Source: an uncultured Oscillibacter sp. (GTDB lineage Bacteria > Bacillota > Clostridia > Oscillospirales > Oscillospiraceae). From it: 29,638 bases of DNA. The translations under genes and the position numbers were made by a program. The stretch lies in NCBI GenBank assembly GCA_910577405.1, contig CAJTMG010000029.1, forward strand, positions 1 through 29,638, in the 5' to 3' direction. How positions within the stretch are numbered: position 1 is the first letter of the stretch; each line of letters starts with the position of its first letter. This document shows, in pieces, positions 1 to 9,053 of this stretch. The notes beneath the pieces are model-generated. The model was not told the origin of the DNA and did not search any database. It saw only the letters and a program-made list of their open reading frames with translations.

Positions 1-1045
1 TCCAAATCGCCGGCGCGTCCCAGTCCGCAAAATAGCCGTAGTTATGCAGCCAGGTACCGATCCAGTCCACTGCCAGCTCTACACGGTCAACGTCAAGCAC
101 GTCGTATGCCCCCCGGTGGCAGAGAGTGGACGCAAACCATGACTTTTCCGCCGCTGTCCAGTTATCTAGCCCACGGGCAAACATATCCTGTAATTTTTCC
201 AGGTCCGCCGCCACACGGTCAGTTACCAGCCGGATAACGGTAAAATGCTCTACAGTTGCAAGCCCAGCTCCGTCCGTGGCCGTCACTGCAATATCATTAC
301 CGGCAATGTCCAAGGGGATGTCCGCCGCAAAATCCACGGGGTCAGCACTCCAGCCATCAGCCGCAGCAAGCCGCCACCGCTCTACGCCATTGGCTGTAAT
401 CGCCACCGACGGAGGTCCGGAGATACCATCCCAGGCCCGACCTGCAACGTAGATGGTATCGCTATCCACTACCCTGTGTGTATCCGGCAGGCTAAGCGTC
501 AATCCAGGTGGCGTCACGTCGACGGTATATGCAACATTGATTGTACTTGTATTGCCATCCCGATCAGAAACGGAGAACGACAACGTATGCGGACCCTCGC
601 TAAGGTCTGCCGTTGGTGTCCAGGCAAGACGCACACCGTTTGCTGCTGTCTCAGTGGATAAGCCTGCTGTCTGGGAGTGTCCGTCCAGCACAACAGCAAA
701 ACTGCCAGGGTCAATGCCAGAACCGCCTGCCTCGTCCGATGCCGTCAGCACCACCGCAGGACGGCGGGTATTGATGTAACCCGCAGGCGGAGATACCAGC
801 GTCAATGTCGGCGCGGCTGTCTCTCGGACTACAAGCCGTAATGACCGCAGTGCTGTACCGCTGATACTGGTGGTCTTACCCTCGCTGTTGGATACGTCGG
901 CCTCTAGGTTGTAATATCCTCCAGGCAGATTGGCAGATGTAACTGGTGGCGCGGTGACGTTGCCTTCATAACGCCCTGTCGACGCATTGTAAGTCAAGGT
1001 TGTCCATACGCCGTTCAGCTTGACCCGGACCCTTGTTAATGCCAT
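1..1045 (-). CDS. Ig-like-domain phage tail protein (partial, 3' end outside window)
   Basis: A minus-strand reading frame stays open for 348 codons from ATG at 1045 to the window edge, so the C-terminus is missing. An excellent ribosome site (GGGAGGTG, about 7 nt upstream) lies in the end of the preceding 54-aa gene. The protein is rich in Thr, Ala, Gly and Val and reads as beta-sandwich modules: repeated patterns such as APTLTLVSPPAGY, VVLTASDEAGGSGI and TPPGLTLSLPDT mark at least two bacterial Ig-like domains between about residues 75 and 265. The last part (from VTDRVAADLEKLQDMF) becomes helical and Trp-rich. Its place at the end of the tail genes fits an adsorption fibre or baseplate accessory that binds surface glycans; that role is inferred from position and domain type. 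No family name is certain. Confidence 0.75.
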   Translation of the reverse strand, partial: MALTRVRVKLNGVWTTLTYNASTGRYEGNVTAPPVTSANLPGGYYNLEADVSNSEGKTTSISGTALRSLRLVVRETAAPTLTLVSPPAGYINTRRPAVVLTASDEAGGSGIDPGSFAVVLDGHSQTAGLSTETAANGVRLAWTPTADLSEGPHTLSFSVSDRDGNTSTINVAYTVDVTPPGLTLSLPDTHRVVDSDTIYVAGRAWDGISGPPSVAITANGVERWRLAAADGWSADPVDFAADIPLDIAGNDIAVTATDGAGLATVEHFTVIRLVTDRVAADLEKLQDMFARGLDNWTAAEKSWFASTLCHRGAYDVLDVDRVELAVDWIGTWLHNYGYFADWDAPAIW

Positions 1046-1048
1046 TGC

Positions 1049-1213
1049 TTACACCTCCCCACAGTACCACTCGCCACAAAGCCGGATCTCTGTCTGAGCC
1101 ACAGCCTGCGCTTCCACGGCGGCAATGGATATATGCAGTGTTTGGCCTGTCTCTACCGGATTTGGCGTCAGCATTGCAGAGATAATCACAGGCGTTAATG
1201 TAATCTCAGCCAT
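1049..1213 (-). CDS. small tail-cassette protein, 54 aa, unknown function
   Basis: This short frame begins at ATG 1213 behind a strong site (AGGAGGTGGACA-ATG) that directly follows the stop of the large tail-tip gene, and ends 3 nt before the next start. Its last codons contain the ribosome site for the Ig-like tail gene, so the three genes look translationally coupled. The protein (MAEITLTPVIISAML...) has a beta-like start with NPVETGQTL resembling the start of an Ig or adhesin strand, and ends CGEWYCGEV with two cysteines six residues apart. I do not recognise the family. It may be a small baseplate or fibre-attachment subunit. Confidence 0.65.
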   Translation of the reverse strand: MAEITLTPVIISAMLTPNPVETGQTLHISIAAVEAQAVAQTEIRLCGEWYCGEV

Positions 1214-1227
1214 TGTCCACCTCCTGC

Positions 1228-3444
1228 TTATTCTGCTCCAGGTCCAGGGTCATCAATCTCCTGCGGCTTGTCCCAAGAAATTACCACGAATCCGTTCGCG
1301 CCGTCTGCTCCAGGATATCCCGGACCTGGATCTTCATCAATCTGGAAATAAGACGTGCTTCCTCCATCGGATGTTGTAATCGTAATGATTCTGCCGATAC
1401 CGGGTTCTCCACCGTCACCGCCCTTGCCGCCGTCGCCGGTGCCGTCCAGAGGGGCGGGGACGCCGGTCCGAGCAAAGCTGTCGCCGCTGTTGATATCCGT
1501 GTAGCCCAGAGGCAGATATTGGCCATCTGCGCTGGAGTAAGGGCCAAAGGTTGTTTCCGCCCCTGTTTCTCCCGGCGTTTCGTAATCCCAGGATGCTTTC
1601 CCGCCTCTTCCAATTCTGACCTCGAAGCGTTGCAATGGGTTGATATGAATCGTTCCCCACCAGACTTTCCCGCCGGGACCGTCCGCGCCGGGTTCTCCGT
1701 ACCCAGATTCTATCTGGCCGCCGCTCATGCGGATGTAGCCAGGCTGCCCGTGTACTCCGCCGCTGCCGCCTTGGCCTATGGCAACCCACAGCTGTTCCAC
1801 CCCTTCTGGCGCCGTCCATTCGCAGCTCTTGGTAATCACCACACGATTCTCATAGAGATAGGACCCATCTGCCTGTAACAGGGTACTCTTGCAGCCTCGC
1901 AGGACGCCATTTGAGATGCTGAGGGTCTGAGACATCCGCCGGGCCGTCGTTGCGTTGGATTCATCCAGCCAGATTGTGTCCACGTCGCCCACTTCCCCCG
2001 CAGGGTCGCCGCGTCCGGTAGTCTCAATCTGATTGCCGCCGTAACAGCTCAGTATCACCCGCGCCGCTGTAAATGCCTGTTCTGCCGTATGGATAAAGGG
2101 ATTCTGAATGGATACTGTCTTCTCACTGGCCGTCTGATTGCCGGGGACCACCAATTCTGTGTCCTGACCGTCGGCAAGCTGGAAGATCAGGGCGGCGATG
2201 GACTCATTTGCTTTCATCACCGGATACTGTTCCAGGCTGTACAGGGTCAGTTTGTTCCCCTGATTCCAAAGTGGTTCCGCAGTCAACGCGCCGTCCTCAG
2301 ACCTTGCGCGGGGCCACGTGCCGGACGCCATGCAGACCCATCGAAGGATATCGCCGCATTTCTTGCCCGTCACGTCCTCTACGCTGTTTGCTATTACCGG
2401 CGTGTCGGAGTAGGCAGGATCACAGTGCCAGCGCAGCCGGAAGTTCTCTCCCAGCTGGACCACAAGGGCCTCCAACCAGCCCGCTAACGTTACAGGCAGA
2501 GTTTCCGGTGGGAGGAACGTCCGGTCTGTCAGCAAACCGATGATATCCACAAGGCTCCAGTGCATCGTAACGGCGTTCTCGCTGGTTTTCCATCCGTCCC
2601 CGGCCTGGTAAAAGACACCTAAAGGCTGGTACTCTATTGCACCGTTTTCCAGTCGTACGCCGATATAGGCTTCCACGCCTTGACGTTCTTCGATACTCTG
2701 GAAGATACCATCTTTCCGGCGGGGTTCAAATCTGCGGGACTGGTTATCCATAGATAATTCCATGGTACCATAGGGCAGTGAGAGGGATGAAAATTGGCCC
2801 TGCTGCGTAATGGAGAATTCCGCCAGCACGCTGCCGCCCCATTCCTCGTATAGTCCTGGCATGATTTCTACCAGCCGCATTCTACGCCCGGGTAGGCTCC
2901 AGCGGGTGACCGTAATCCGGATTGCTGTCGGGTCCCAAACCGTGAAATGCTGGAAAGATACCTGCGTCTCATGGTTTCCGGTGATCGTCTCAGTAAAATA
3001 GGCGGTATCATTGTAGTAGACTTCAACGGTGAAATCTTCCGGCACGCCGTCCGCCGGGTCGGTCGAGAAGAAGACGGAACAGGTTTGCAGTACCCGGACG
3101 CGCTCAAATCGGATTTCCGCGAACTGTGGCGTAGCGAACCTGCCGTCAGCCCCGGATAATTCCGCGCTCGCATATCCGATAGGATCCGGAACCTGCCAGT
3201 CGTCCGGGAAAATGTCAAAACTGCCATCCAGGAGAGTGCGGCCAGGTTCCAGGGTGAAATAGCGGGGCGGTGGGTTGAAGTCGTGGTCATGAAGCTGCTC
3301 CGGACGGCTCCAGGGAGCTTCCGGAGACGCCAGGACTGGCAGGAAGCGTTTATCCGGCCCGGATATGTCCACCACAGCGCGGATATATACTTTTCGTCTT
3401 CGCGCTGTAATTGCCGCCGCGTATAATGCTGTGTGGTTAATCAT
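1228..3444 (-). CDS. tail hub / tail-tip protein with Gly-rich C-terminal domain
   Basis: About 738 aa. I chose ATG 3444 (MINHTALY) because AGAGG lies 8-9 nt upstream; an in-frame TTG at 3453 would add three residues. The start overlaps the previous gene by 8 nt. The N-terminal ~480 residues look like a phage tail hub (Tal-like): the block ends in GDPAGEVGD, resembling the GDPxxExGD signature common near the end of gp27/Tal-like domains. From about residue 540 the protein becomes glycine-rich (GQGGSGGVHGQPGY, GKGGDGGEPGIG), typical of distal receptor-binding or polyglycine-lattice tip domains. Position after the tape measure and Dit-like genes supports a role at the tail tip: hub, then host recognition. 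The assignment rests on order and motif; the substrate is unknown. Confidence 0.75.
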   Translation of the reverse strand: MINHTALYAAAITARRRKVYIRAVVDISGPDKRFLPVLASPEAPWSRPEQLHDHDFNPPPRYFTLEPGRTLLDGSFDIFPDDWQVPDPIGYASAELSGADGRFATPQFAEIRFERVRVLQTCSVFFSTDPADGVPEDFTVEVYYNDTAYFTETITGNHETQVSFQHFTVWDPTAIRITVTRWSLPGRRMRLVEIMPGLYEEWGGSVLAEFSITQQGQFSSLSLPYGTMELSMDNQSRRFEPRRKDGIFQSIEERQGVEAYIGVRLENGAIEYQPLGVFYQAGDGWKTSENAVTMHWSLVDIIGLLTDRTFLPPETLPVTLAGWLEALVVQLGENFRLRWHCDPAYSDTPVIANSVEDVTGKKCGDILRWVCMASGTWPRARSEDGALTAEPLWNQGNKLTLYSLEQYPVMKANESIAALIFQLADGQDTELVVPGNQTASEKTVSIQNPFIHTAEQAFTAARVILSCYGGNQIETTGRGDPAGEVGDVDTIWLDESNATTARRMSQTLSISNGVLRGCKSTLLQADGSYLYENRVVITKSCEWTAPEGVEQLWVAIGQGGSGGVHGQPGYIRMSGGQIESGYGEPGADGPGGKVWWGTIHINPLQRFEVRIGRGGKASWDYETPGETGAETTFGPYSSADGQYLPLGYTDINSGDSFARTGVPAPLDGTGDGGKGGDGGEPGIGRIITITTSDGGSTSYFQIDEDPGPGYPGADGANGFVVISWDKPQEIDDPGPGAE

Positions 3445-3823
3445 GCGCGTCAACCTCTTCGAAGGTCATTGTGTAGCCGCTCCATTCCGGTAGTTCGTTT
3501 ACCCAGCTTTTTAGTGACGGTTTCGGACCCTCGGTCATGAAGAACTGGCTGACAATCATATTGGTCGAACCGTCCGGCGGGAGAAAGGCGATAGTGAGTT
3601 CCTTGCCGTTCTTATAAAGAGCCGCGTCCAGCGTCCGCAAGGTATCCGCGTCGATTTCACCACGGTTAACCTCAATCATCCAGACATAGCCTACCTCCTC
3701 GCATACAAGGTTCCCACCAATCATGCGGATATATTGGTCAAGGTCCTTCTTATAGATAGAGATTGCATTTTCCAGCAAGTCAGGAATCAGGACGTTATTG
3801 ATAATCAGGAAATTTTTGTTCAT
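3437..3823 (-). CDS. Dit-like distal tail protein candidate, 128 aa
   Basis: The start ATG overlaps the tape-measure stop by one base (TAATG), and the 3' end overlaps the tail-hub start, so the three are tightly coupled. The protein (MNKNFLIINNVLIPDLL...) has no signal peptide or membrane segment and appears to be a small soluble alpha/beta protein with alternating hydrophobic stretches (YVWMIEVNRGEIDAD, GKELTIAFLPPDGSTN). Dit or another adaptor between tube and hub is normally encoded exactly here, but 128 aa is short for a Dit, which is usually over 200 aa. I therefore treat the role as inferred from position; it could be a smaller baseplate adaptor. Confidence 0.65.
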   Translation of the reverse strand: MNKNFLIINNVLIPDLLENAISIYKKDLDQYIRMIGGNLVCEEVGYVWMIEVNRGEIDADTLRTLDAALYKNGKELTIAFLPPDGSTNMIVSQFFMTEGPKPSLKSWVNELPEWSGYTMTFEEVDAHD

Positions 3824-6603
3824 TAGTCGTCCCTCACTCTTGGCGACGCGTCTTCCACGGCTCTCAAATCAGAAAGCGTTCCCCGGTAAAACTCTTTTGC
3901 CCCAATATTGAGCACAAAGGTGCTGTTATCGTGTGATTGCGTTCCTCCGCCAAAGGCCGCATTTGCGGAAGCGTTTTCAGCCGCCCTCCGAGTATCAGTT
4001 GCGCGTCTGGCCTCTACAGGAGCGTTTGCGGAAATGGTAAGATTCTCCGTAATTCTGGCCGACTGAGAATCCGACGCGGCCTTTAACTTGGAAGAAAGCT
4101 CAGCAGATATGGATTCAAATTCTTTCAGTATGCCGTTTTTGATCTGCTGCGCGGCGGAAACGGCCTCTCCGCTCATATTGTTCATCCCTTCAATCAAACC
4201 CTGTACCGCCTGTTCTCCAATGGGTTTCAGTTCTTCGGGAAGCTGGTCGACCGTTTCGGGAATCCTGTCTAAGAATTCAGGGTTAGCACTTATTTCTTTC
4301 TCTGCAATCTGTTGTTCAAGTTCTCCGTTTATCTGGTCAAACTGATTTAGAATCATTCCTCCAACTTTTTTTGTGGATTTTTCAACGGAATTAACAGAAT
4401 TTTCAATACCGATTGCAAGACCTCCTCCAATCATCATGCCGACTTGATCTCGCATTACACGGGAAGGGGATCTAATATCAAAAAAGTCTGTAATTCCGCT
4501 TACAATAGAAGCACCGACATTCTTTACTGCTTGAACGGCAGCCCCCGCCATATTTTTTATCCCGTTGATTAAGCCTTGAATAATATTTTTGCCTATCTGT
4601 AGAAATGTCTGTGGAAGCGTTCGTATACCATCGTGAATGGCGGTTTTTACGGTCCCGATGCTGGTTTTTGCAAACCCCACCATCCCCTTTATTCCGTTCC
4701 CAAGACCTGTGATAATGGTTTTTCCAAGACTCATCCAATTGACAGCAGTGACAACGTTCCAAATAGCCACCGTGATTTTTGGAATGTTTTTTACAAGCGT
4801 AGGAATTGCGGAAATCAGGCCAAGAATCAGTTGGCTAATAATTTCTATGCCTGCACTTAGGAGTTTTGGCGCGTTTTCGTTGATAACATTGGCAATATTA
4901 CTGACAATTGTCGGGACCTTTTCAATAAGTGTTGGAATGCTTTCAATAATACCCTGAGCAAGGTTCTTGATAATTTCAATTCCAGCGTCAATCAAAAGAC
5001 CGGCGTTTTCTAAAATGCTTTCCGAAATAGCAAGCAACGCGTCCAGGATAACAGAAATCAAGCCAGGAATATCAGAAAACATTCCGTCTGCCAGAGCGTT
5101 TAAAAGTTCGATTCCTTTTTGCGTGAGAATTGGGAGGTTTTCCGTAATGAAATTCGCAATTCCGGTTATGATTTGCGGAAGCTGACTTGCAATCTGGGGG
5201 ATAGCCGAAATAATTCCGTCTGCTAGAGCCAAAAATATTTGGACACCAGTAGAAGCAAGATTGGGCGCAAGCTGCATAATCCCGTTTGCAAGGCTTGAAA
5301 CAATATCCAGAGCGGCCTCCACAAGGGAAGGAAGGTTGTCCCGGATGCCCTGCAAAAACGATTGAATCAAGCTGACTGCCGAACTGATAACCGCCGGTGC
5401 CTGTTGTGCGATAGACGTGGCAAATCCCGCAATCTGTTGGCCTGCTACCTCTATGGCCGCTGGCAGTCCTCCTTCCGAAAGAGCTGCTGATATCTCTCCA
5501 ACAGCCGATGTGATCGACTGAACTGCGCCACGAGCGTTCACTTGCATGGTCTCATATAAGGCAATTCCAAGACCTTCAAGGCCGGATTTCAGAATAGTAA
5601 TATCACCATTAAGATTATCAAGCTGAACATCGGCCATATTCTGCATCGCGCCTTCGCTGTTTGCAATCGCATCTGCCAGCGCGTCAAATTCCGCTCCGGT
5701 TCCAGCCAAAAGAGCCTGTGCAGATTTCAAATCATACATGTTGAAAATATTGCTCAGGACGTTTGTTTTCTCCTGGTCTGTCATGCCTTCCAATGCGGAA
5801 TTTAAGTCCTTGAATGTCTCATTAAGGGGACGCATTTTCCCATCTGAGTCATAAGCAGATACACCAAGGCTTTTTAGCATTTTTGCTGCATGACCAGAAG
5901 TGCCAGACAGAGATTGAATAATGTTTCTCAGCGCCGTTCCGCCCTCAGCGCCCTTAATACCACGGTTTGCCAGCACACCTAGTGCCGCATTCAGCTCCAC
6001 AGTGCCGCCAGCAAGACTTTTGGCAGTGCCGCCTACGGTCAGAATTGCTTCTCCTAACTGCGCAACACTCGTATTTGATTTGCTAGCAGTCCGGGCCATC
6101 TGATCGCCAAAGGTTTCCAGGTTTGATTTATTTGCTTCAATGCCCAAAGCTGACATTGCATCAGTTGCAAGGTCAGAAGCATAGGCCAACTCCATGCCAC
6201 CAGCGGCTGCAAGATTCAGGACAGACGGAAGGACATCTGCTGACGTTTGAGCATCGTATCCAGCAAGAGCCAAATAGTTTAACGCGTCCGCCGCCTCAGA
6301 TGCAGAAAATGCAGTTGTCGCGCCAGCGTCTTTTGCAGCTTGAGACAAAAGTTCAAACTCCGAGCTTCCGTTTTGGATTTCTTCGACAGATAAACCCATC
6401 GTAGCCGCAACCTGAGACATGGACTGTTCAAAGCCGGACCCTACTTTGATTGCAGCGGCGGCAACTCCGGAAATTGCAGTTGAAACGCCAGCAATCGCCG
6501 CTGTTAACGTTTTTACAGCACCGCCAGCAATGCCCGTCAACGTCTTTGTAAATTCCTTAGCGTCGCCAATTATTTCAATGATTACGGACCCGTCCGCCGC
6601 CAT
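3823..6603 (-). CDS. phage tail tape measure protein
   Basis: 926 aa, starting behind GAGGTGAGACT-ATG, 4 nt after the Gp15-family gene. The N-terminal part (about residues 60-330) carries the TP901-type tape-measure signature: GSGFEQSMSQVAATMGLS, ALNYLALAGYDAQ, AAAGGMELAYASD and NRGIKGAEGGTALRN. Residues ~370-680 are long amphipathic and hydrophobic helices built from degenerate units of roughly 35-40 residues (LADGIISAIPQIASQLPQI, LAQGIIESIPTLIEKVPTI, ILGLISAIPTLVKNIPKI). A conserved SPSRVMRDQVGMMIGGGL block near 730 is common in Firmicutes tape measures. The protein sets tail length, fills the tube lumen and is ejected with DNA. Length would predict a tail somewhat over 100 nm by the usual 0.15 nm per residue rule. 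Confidence 0.95.
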   Translation of the reverse strand: MAADGSVIIEIIGDAKEFTKTLTGIAGGAVKTLTAAIAGVSTAISGVAAAAIKVGSGFEQSMSQVAATMGLSVEEIQNGSSEFELLSQAAKDAGATTAFSASEAADALNYLALAGYDAQTSADVLPSVLNLAAAGGMELAYASDLATDAMSALGIEANKSNLETFGDQMARTASKSNTSVAQLGEAILTVGGTAKSLAGGTVELNAALGVLANRGIKGAEGGTALRNIIQSLSGTSGHAAKMLKSLGVSAYDSDGKMRPLNETFKDLNSALEGMTDQEKTNVLSNIFNMYDLKSAQALLAGTGAEFDALADAIANSEGAMQNMADVQLDNLNGDITILKSGLEGLGIALYETMQVNARGAVQSITSAVGEISAALSEGGLPAAIEVAGQQIAGFATSIAQQAPAVISSAVSLIQSFLQGIRDNLPSLVEAALDIVSSLANGIMQLAPNLASTGVQIFLALADGIISAIPQIASQLPQIITGIANFITENLPILTQKGIELLNALADGMFSDIPGLISVILDALLAISESILENAGLLIDAGIEIIKNLAQGIIESIPTLIEKVPTIVSNIANVINENAPKLLSAGIEIISQLILGLISAIPTLVKNIPKITVAIWNVVTAVNWMSLGKTIITGLGNGIKGMVGFAKTSIGTVKTAIHDGIRTLPQTFLQIGKNIIQGLINGIKNMAGAAVQAVKNVGASIVSGITDFFDIRSPSRVMRDQVGMMIGGGLAIGIENSVNSVEKSTKKVGGMILNQFDQINGELEQQIAEKEISANPEFLDRIPETVDQLPEELKPIGEQAVQGLIEGMNNMSGEAVSAAQQIKNGILKEFESISAELSSKLKAASDSQSARITENLTISANAPVEARRATDTRRAAENASANAAFGGGTQSHDNSTFVLNIGAKEFYRGTLSDLRAVEDASPRVRDD

Positions 6604-6607
6604 AGTC

Positions 6608-7219
6608 TCACCTCGATTTTTGCGATATCAGATTTTGTGCTTCTTCATAACGCTTGAGCATTTTTTCCTTGAATTCCGTTTCCATTTCAGCCGCAGTTTT
6701 TCCGCTCGTAACAGAGGGCTGTTTTAATGCGTATAGACGGCGCATTTTCTCCACGTGCTTTCTTTCGGACTTGCTCAGTTTTTTGAGGTCTGCTGTGCGG
6801 TAATACATCCGACGCATAAACGGCGTTTCCGGAGGGAGATTACATAGCAAACGCCTGAATTCCCACCAGTGGATTGATGCTGTAGAAAGGTCAAGCCCGT
6901 AAGCACCCAGGAATGAAGCGGACAGAGCGTCGGCGTCCTGTTCAAAGTCGTACACACGCTTTCCCTTTTCGGGTCCTCCCTGATTCCCGCTATCATTTCC
7001 TGTGTTTGCGAAAAATTCAATCATTTTCTCCCCGGCTTCTTCCACCGGAGACGGAATATTCCCGCGATAAAACAGCATCAAAAGCCCTGCGATATCCGGT
7101 TCCGGCTGAGAACATTCCATCTCAATTGAAATGCCAACACGGAAATCAGAATTGACCTCTACAGTCTGACCGCCAACAGTGATGCTGGTAGGAAGCCGCT
7201 CAAATGGATTAGGCTTCAC
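6608..7219 (-). CDS. Gp15-family tail protein (tail assembly chaperone partner)
   Basis: 203 aa, matching the bacteriophage Gp15 family by its core HWWEFRRLLCNLPPETPF followed by RRMYYRTADLKKLSK. The family sits between the gpG-like chaperone and the tape measure, as here, and is thought to act with it in tail assembly. The C-terminal ~60 residues are charged and helical (KMRRLYALK, MLKRYEEAQ). The start is GTG at 7219, inside the last codons of the upstream gene (11-nt overlap). I see no Shine-Dalgarno sequence in the 30 nt before it, which is unusual in this cassette and suggests coupling by re-initiation or a ribosomal frameshift as in lambda G/GT. Confidence 0.88.
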   Translation of the reverse strand: MKPNPFERLPTSITVGGQTVEVNSDFRVGISIEMECSQPEPDIAGLLMLFYRGNIPSPVEEAGEKMIEFFANTGNDSGNQGGPEKGKRVYDFEQDADALSASFLGAYGLDLSTASIHWWEFRRLLCNLPPETPFMRRMYYRTADLKKLSKSERKHVEKMRRLYALKQPSVTSGKTAAEMETEFKEKMLKRYEEAQNLISQKSR

Positions 7220-7631
7220 CGGAAGTTATGGACTGCTTATGAGCGCGGCGGCGTTCCTCCCGGTTTTTCGCTCTGCGCTGTTCCAGATTGCTAGGGAAAG
7301 CAACGGTTTTAAATTCAGAGCCGATTTCAGACCGGACTTTTGCTACATCGTCGGTAAACTTCTTGTACCCGTTCAAAAGATCCCGGATGTTCATTTTGTT
7401 TCCGAAAATCTTCGTTGCAGAACCGTCCCCCAGAACGGCGTCAAAAAAGTCCAGAATGTTTTCGCCCTGTTCCCGCAGAATCTTGATGTAATCGGCAGAA
7501 TTCAAGCCGTCACGCTTAATAGCGTCGATTTCATTTTTCAGTCGGGTGACCTCGGAATCCAGCAGCTCCATAGAGTCAATATCAAAGGTGTCGTATTCCA
7601 CCTCTACGCCGTTAACGATATACTTTTCCAT
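7209..7631 (-). CDS. tail assembly chaperone, gpG-like
   Basis: 140 aa behind AGGAGGTATAATCA-ATG. The protein opens with a short beta segment (MEKYIVNGVEVEYDTFDID) followed by acidic and helical sequence (LLDSEVTRLKNEIDAIKRD, QGENILDFFDAVLG) and ends in a basic tail (EQRRAKNREERRRAHKQ). It resembles small proteins annotated DUF6673 in Clostridia prophages; I recall this from family patterns and cannot verify it here. Its slot between tail tube and Gp15/tape measure is that of the gpG chaperone, which coats the tape measure before tube polymerisation. It overlaps the downstream Gp15 gene by 11 nt in the +1 frame. Confidence 0.75.
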   Translation of the reverse strand: MEKYIVNGVEVEYDTFDIDSMELLDSEVTRLKNEIDAIKRDGLNSADYIKILREQGENILDFFDAVLGDGSATKIFGNKMNIRDLLNGYKKFTDDVAKVRSEIGSEFKTVAFPSNLEQRRAKNREERRRAHKQSITSGEA

Positions 7632-7634
7632 TGA

Positions 7635-8183
7635 TTATACCTCCTGATTCCCAGCATTCCGAAAAGTCTGTGCAGATTCCGCCGTGTAGGTATACTCTTC
7701 CGGCGTTTTCGTAGCCATAATATCCACGTCGAATTCCGCTGTATTGCCAGCATCGCCGCCGCCGTCGCTGTTTACGATAATAGCTGCCATTCCCTTCTCC
7801 CCCTCTCCGGTCAGCATAGAGAAGTAAACGTAAGGCCGCACAACCTTTGCTCCGGTGCCGAACTTTATTGCGTGGGAGAAGATAAAATCCTGGAAAGCGG
7901 CCCCGTGTTTCCGGTCACCGCTCAAGGAGAAGGTGCGCTGCGTGGAAGTCTTTGCGCTGGACTTGCCCTCCCGAATATAGGTCTTGTCGCTGGTTTCGCT
8001 GTCAAGGCTTGCGTCAACGCCCGCAACGGCTCCCTGCACGACCTCATAATCGCCTACGGAAGTTTCCGTCCTGGTTTCGCTGGGAGCGGAGATGTCAATG
8101 GCAAGGACAAAATCATCCGTGTTTGCAATGCCCTCAAAGCTCTTGGACGGGGTAACGCCCGCCATCAGTTCAGATACTTTCAT
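7635..8183 (-). CDS. major tail (tube) protein
   Basis: 182 aa, start ATG 8183 behind GAAAGGAAAAGCGT and overlapping the previous stop by 4 nt (ATGA). The sequence is a phage tail-tube type: NTDDFVLAIDISAP, VVQGAVAGVDASLDS, AKTSTQRTFSLSGDR and AEFDVDIMATKTPEEYT are beta-strand-rich, with the paired-strand pattern of the gpV/Hcp-like tube fold. It would form stacked hexameric rings around the tape measure. Position directly after the tail-terminator gene and before the chaperone is canonical. No Ig extension is present. Confidence 0.88.
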   Translation of the reverse strand: MKVSELMAGVTPSKSFEGIANTDDFVLAIDISAPSETRTETSVGDYEVVQGAVAGVDASLDSETSDKTYIREGKSSAKTSTQRTFSLSGDRKHGAAFQDFIFSHAIKFGTGAKVVRPYVYFSMLTGEGEKGMAAIIVNSDGGGDAGNTAEFDVDIMATKTPEEYTYTAESAQTFRNAGNQEV

Positions 8184-8668
8184 ACGCTTTTCCTTTCTGC
8201 ATAATAAGATAATTTCATGAGAATTTGGTGGTCCTCATCGCCGTTTTCGTAGCGTCCAAAGAAAGAAGACCTTGCGTTGCAAATCAATTTCCGCACTATG
8301 AATCCATGCCCAATATCTGGTGTGTCATGCAAGCGGTTCGCGAGAAACACTGCTGAATCTGCTATCTCGTTCAAGACTTCATCCATGCTCAATCGGGTCC
8401 CGGTGGTGTCAGGCTGGCCGCGATAGATTAACTTGAACTGATATTCTGCCATGTAATCCCCGCCTATGTATTGCTTAATTATGTAAGCACCCTGAATAGT
8501 AGACAGTGCCATGCAGGGTTTGTCTTCATCAAGATATTCAAACGCAAAGGATTTAACGCCTGCCGGAAAACTGGTATTCTGATTTAGCCAGGACAAAAGG
8601 CCGCGGCTTACCTTGTCCTGTTCTTTTGCAGAAACATAGGAGACGGCTTTTTCTTCTTTAAGATTCAT
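8180..8668 (-). CDS. tail terminator / minor capsid protein
   Basis: 162 aa, start behind GAGGGCGTTAA-ATG and overlapping the previous gene by 11 nt. It matches the phage minor capsid protein group next to the tail tube (Minor_capsid-type in Firmicutes phages): SYVSAKEQDKVSRGLLSWLNQ, MAEYQFKLIYRGQPD and SVFF/SSFFGRYENGDEDHQ patterns. Structurally these are tail terminator (gpU-like) or tail-completion proteins that cap the tube and join it to the head. The family name is from pattern memory; the role agrees with gene order. Confidence 0.75.
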   Translation of the reverse strand: MNLKEEKAVSYVSAKEQDKVSRGLLSWLNQNTSFPAGVKSFAFEYLDEDKPCMALSTIQGAYIIKQYIGGDYMAEYQFKLIYRGQPDTTGTRLSMDEVLNEIADSAVFLANRLHDTPDIGHGFIVRKLICNARSSFFGRYENGDEDHQILMKLSYYAERKSV

Positions 8669-9053
8669 TTAACGCCCTCTTATAAACGCCTATCCACTTT
8701 TCCAAATTGAGTGCTTTAGACGCTTCAAACCATTCTGCTTGTGCTTGTCCGTGCATTGTTTGGTTAAAAACAAGGTTGCGGTCAGTCAGAACTTTTGTGG
8801 CTCCAGCTGTTGCCCAGGGGCTCCCGGTTGCCGGGTCTACCATGACTTTGCCACCGTATAAATAGCGGGCATAAGGGCCTGGATAGATTATAGTTCCTTT
8901 GTTGACCTGCGTTCTGTTTTTCATGCTTCCAGTCAGAGCGGGAACAAATTGCTCCGTATCACGTTCAGCCTGTACAGCTAAAATATGGTCTGCCCTTGGA
9001 GTGCGCTTTGCCAAAAGTCTGGAGTCAATGTGGGAGGTAATTTTCGTTCGCAT
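8658..9053 (-). CDS. minor capsid protein (tail completion, HK97 gp10-like)
   Basis: 131 aa from ATG 9053, chosen because GGAGGAG lies 5 nt upstream and the ATG shares one base with the previous stop (TAATG); an upstream in-frame start would reach into the previous gene. The segment TPRADHILAVQAERDTEQFVPALTGSM and the GTIIYPGPYARYLYGGK block are typical of the Minor_capsid_2/HK97 gp10 group, which neck proteins use for head-tail joining. The C-terminus (AQAEWFEASKALNLEKWIG) is also family-like. Confidence 0.85.
   Translation of the reverse strand: MRTKITSHIDSRLLAKRTPRADHILAVQAERDTEQFVPALTGSMKNRTQVNKGTIIYPGPYARYLYGGKVMVDPATGSPWATAGATKVLTDRNLVFNQTMHGQAQAEWFEASKALNLEKWIGVYKRALNES

Noticed and set aside
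1213..1878. 221-aa plus-strand frame opposite the tail tip gene
   Set aside because: Caused by the glycine-rich complementary codons; no start signals.
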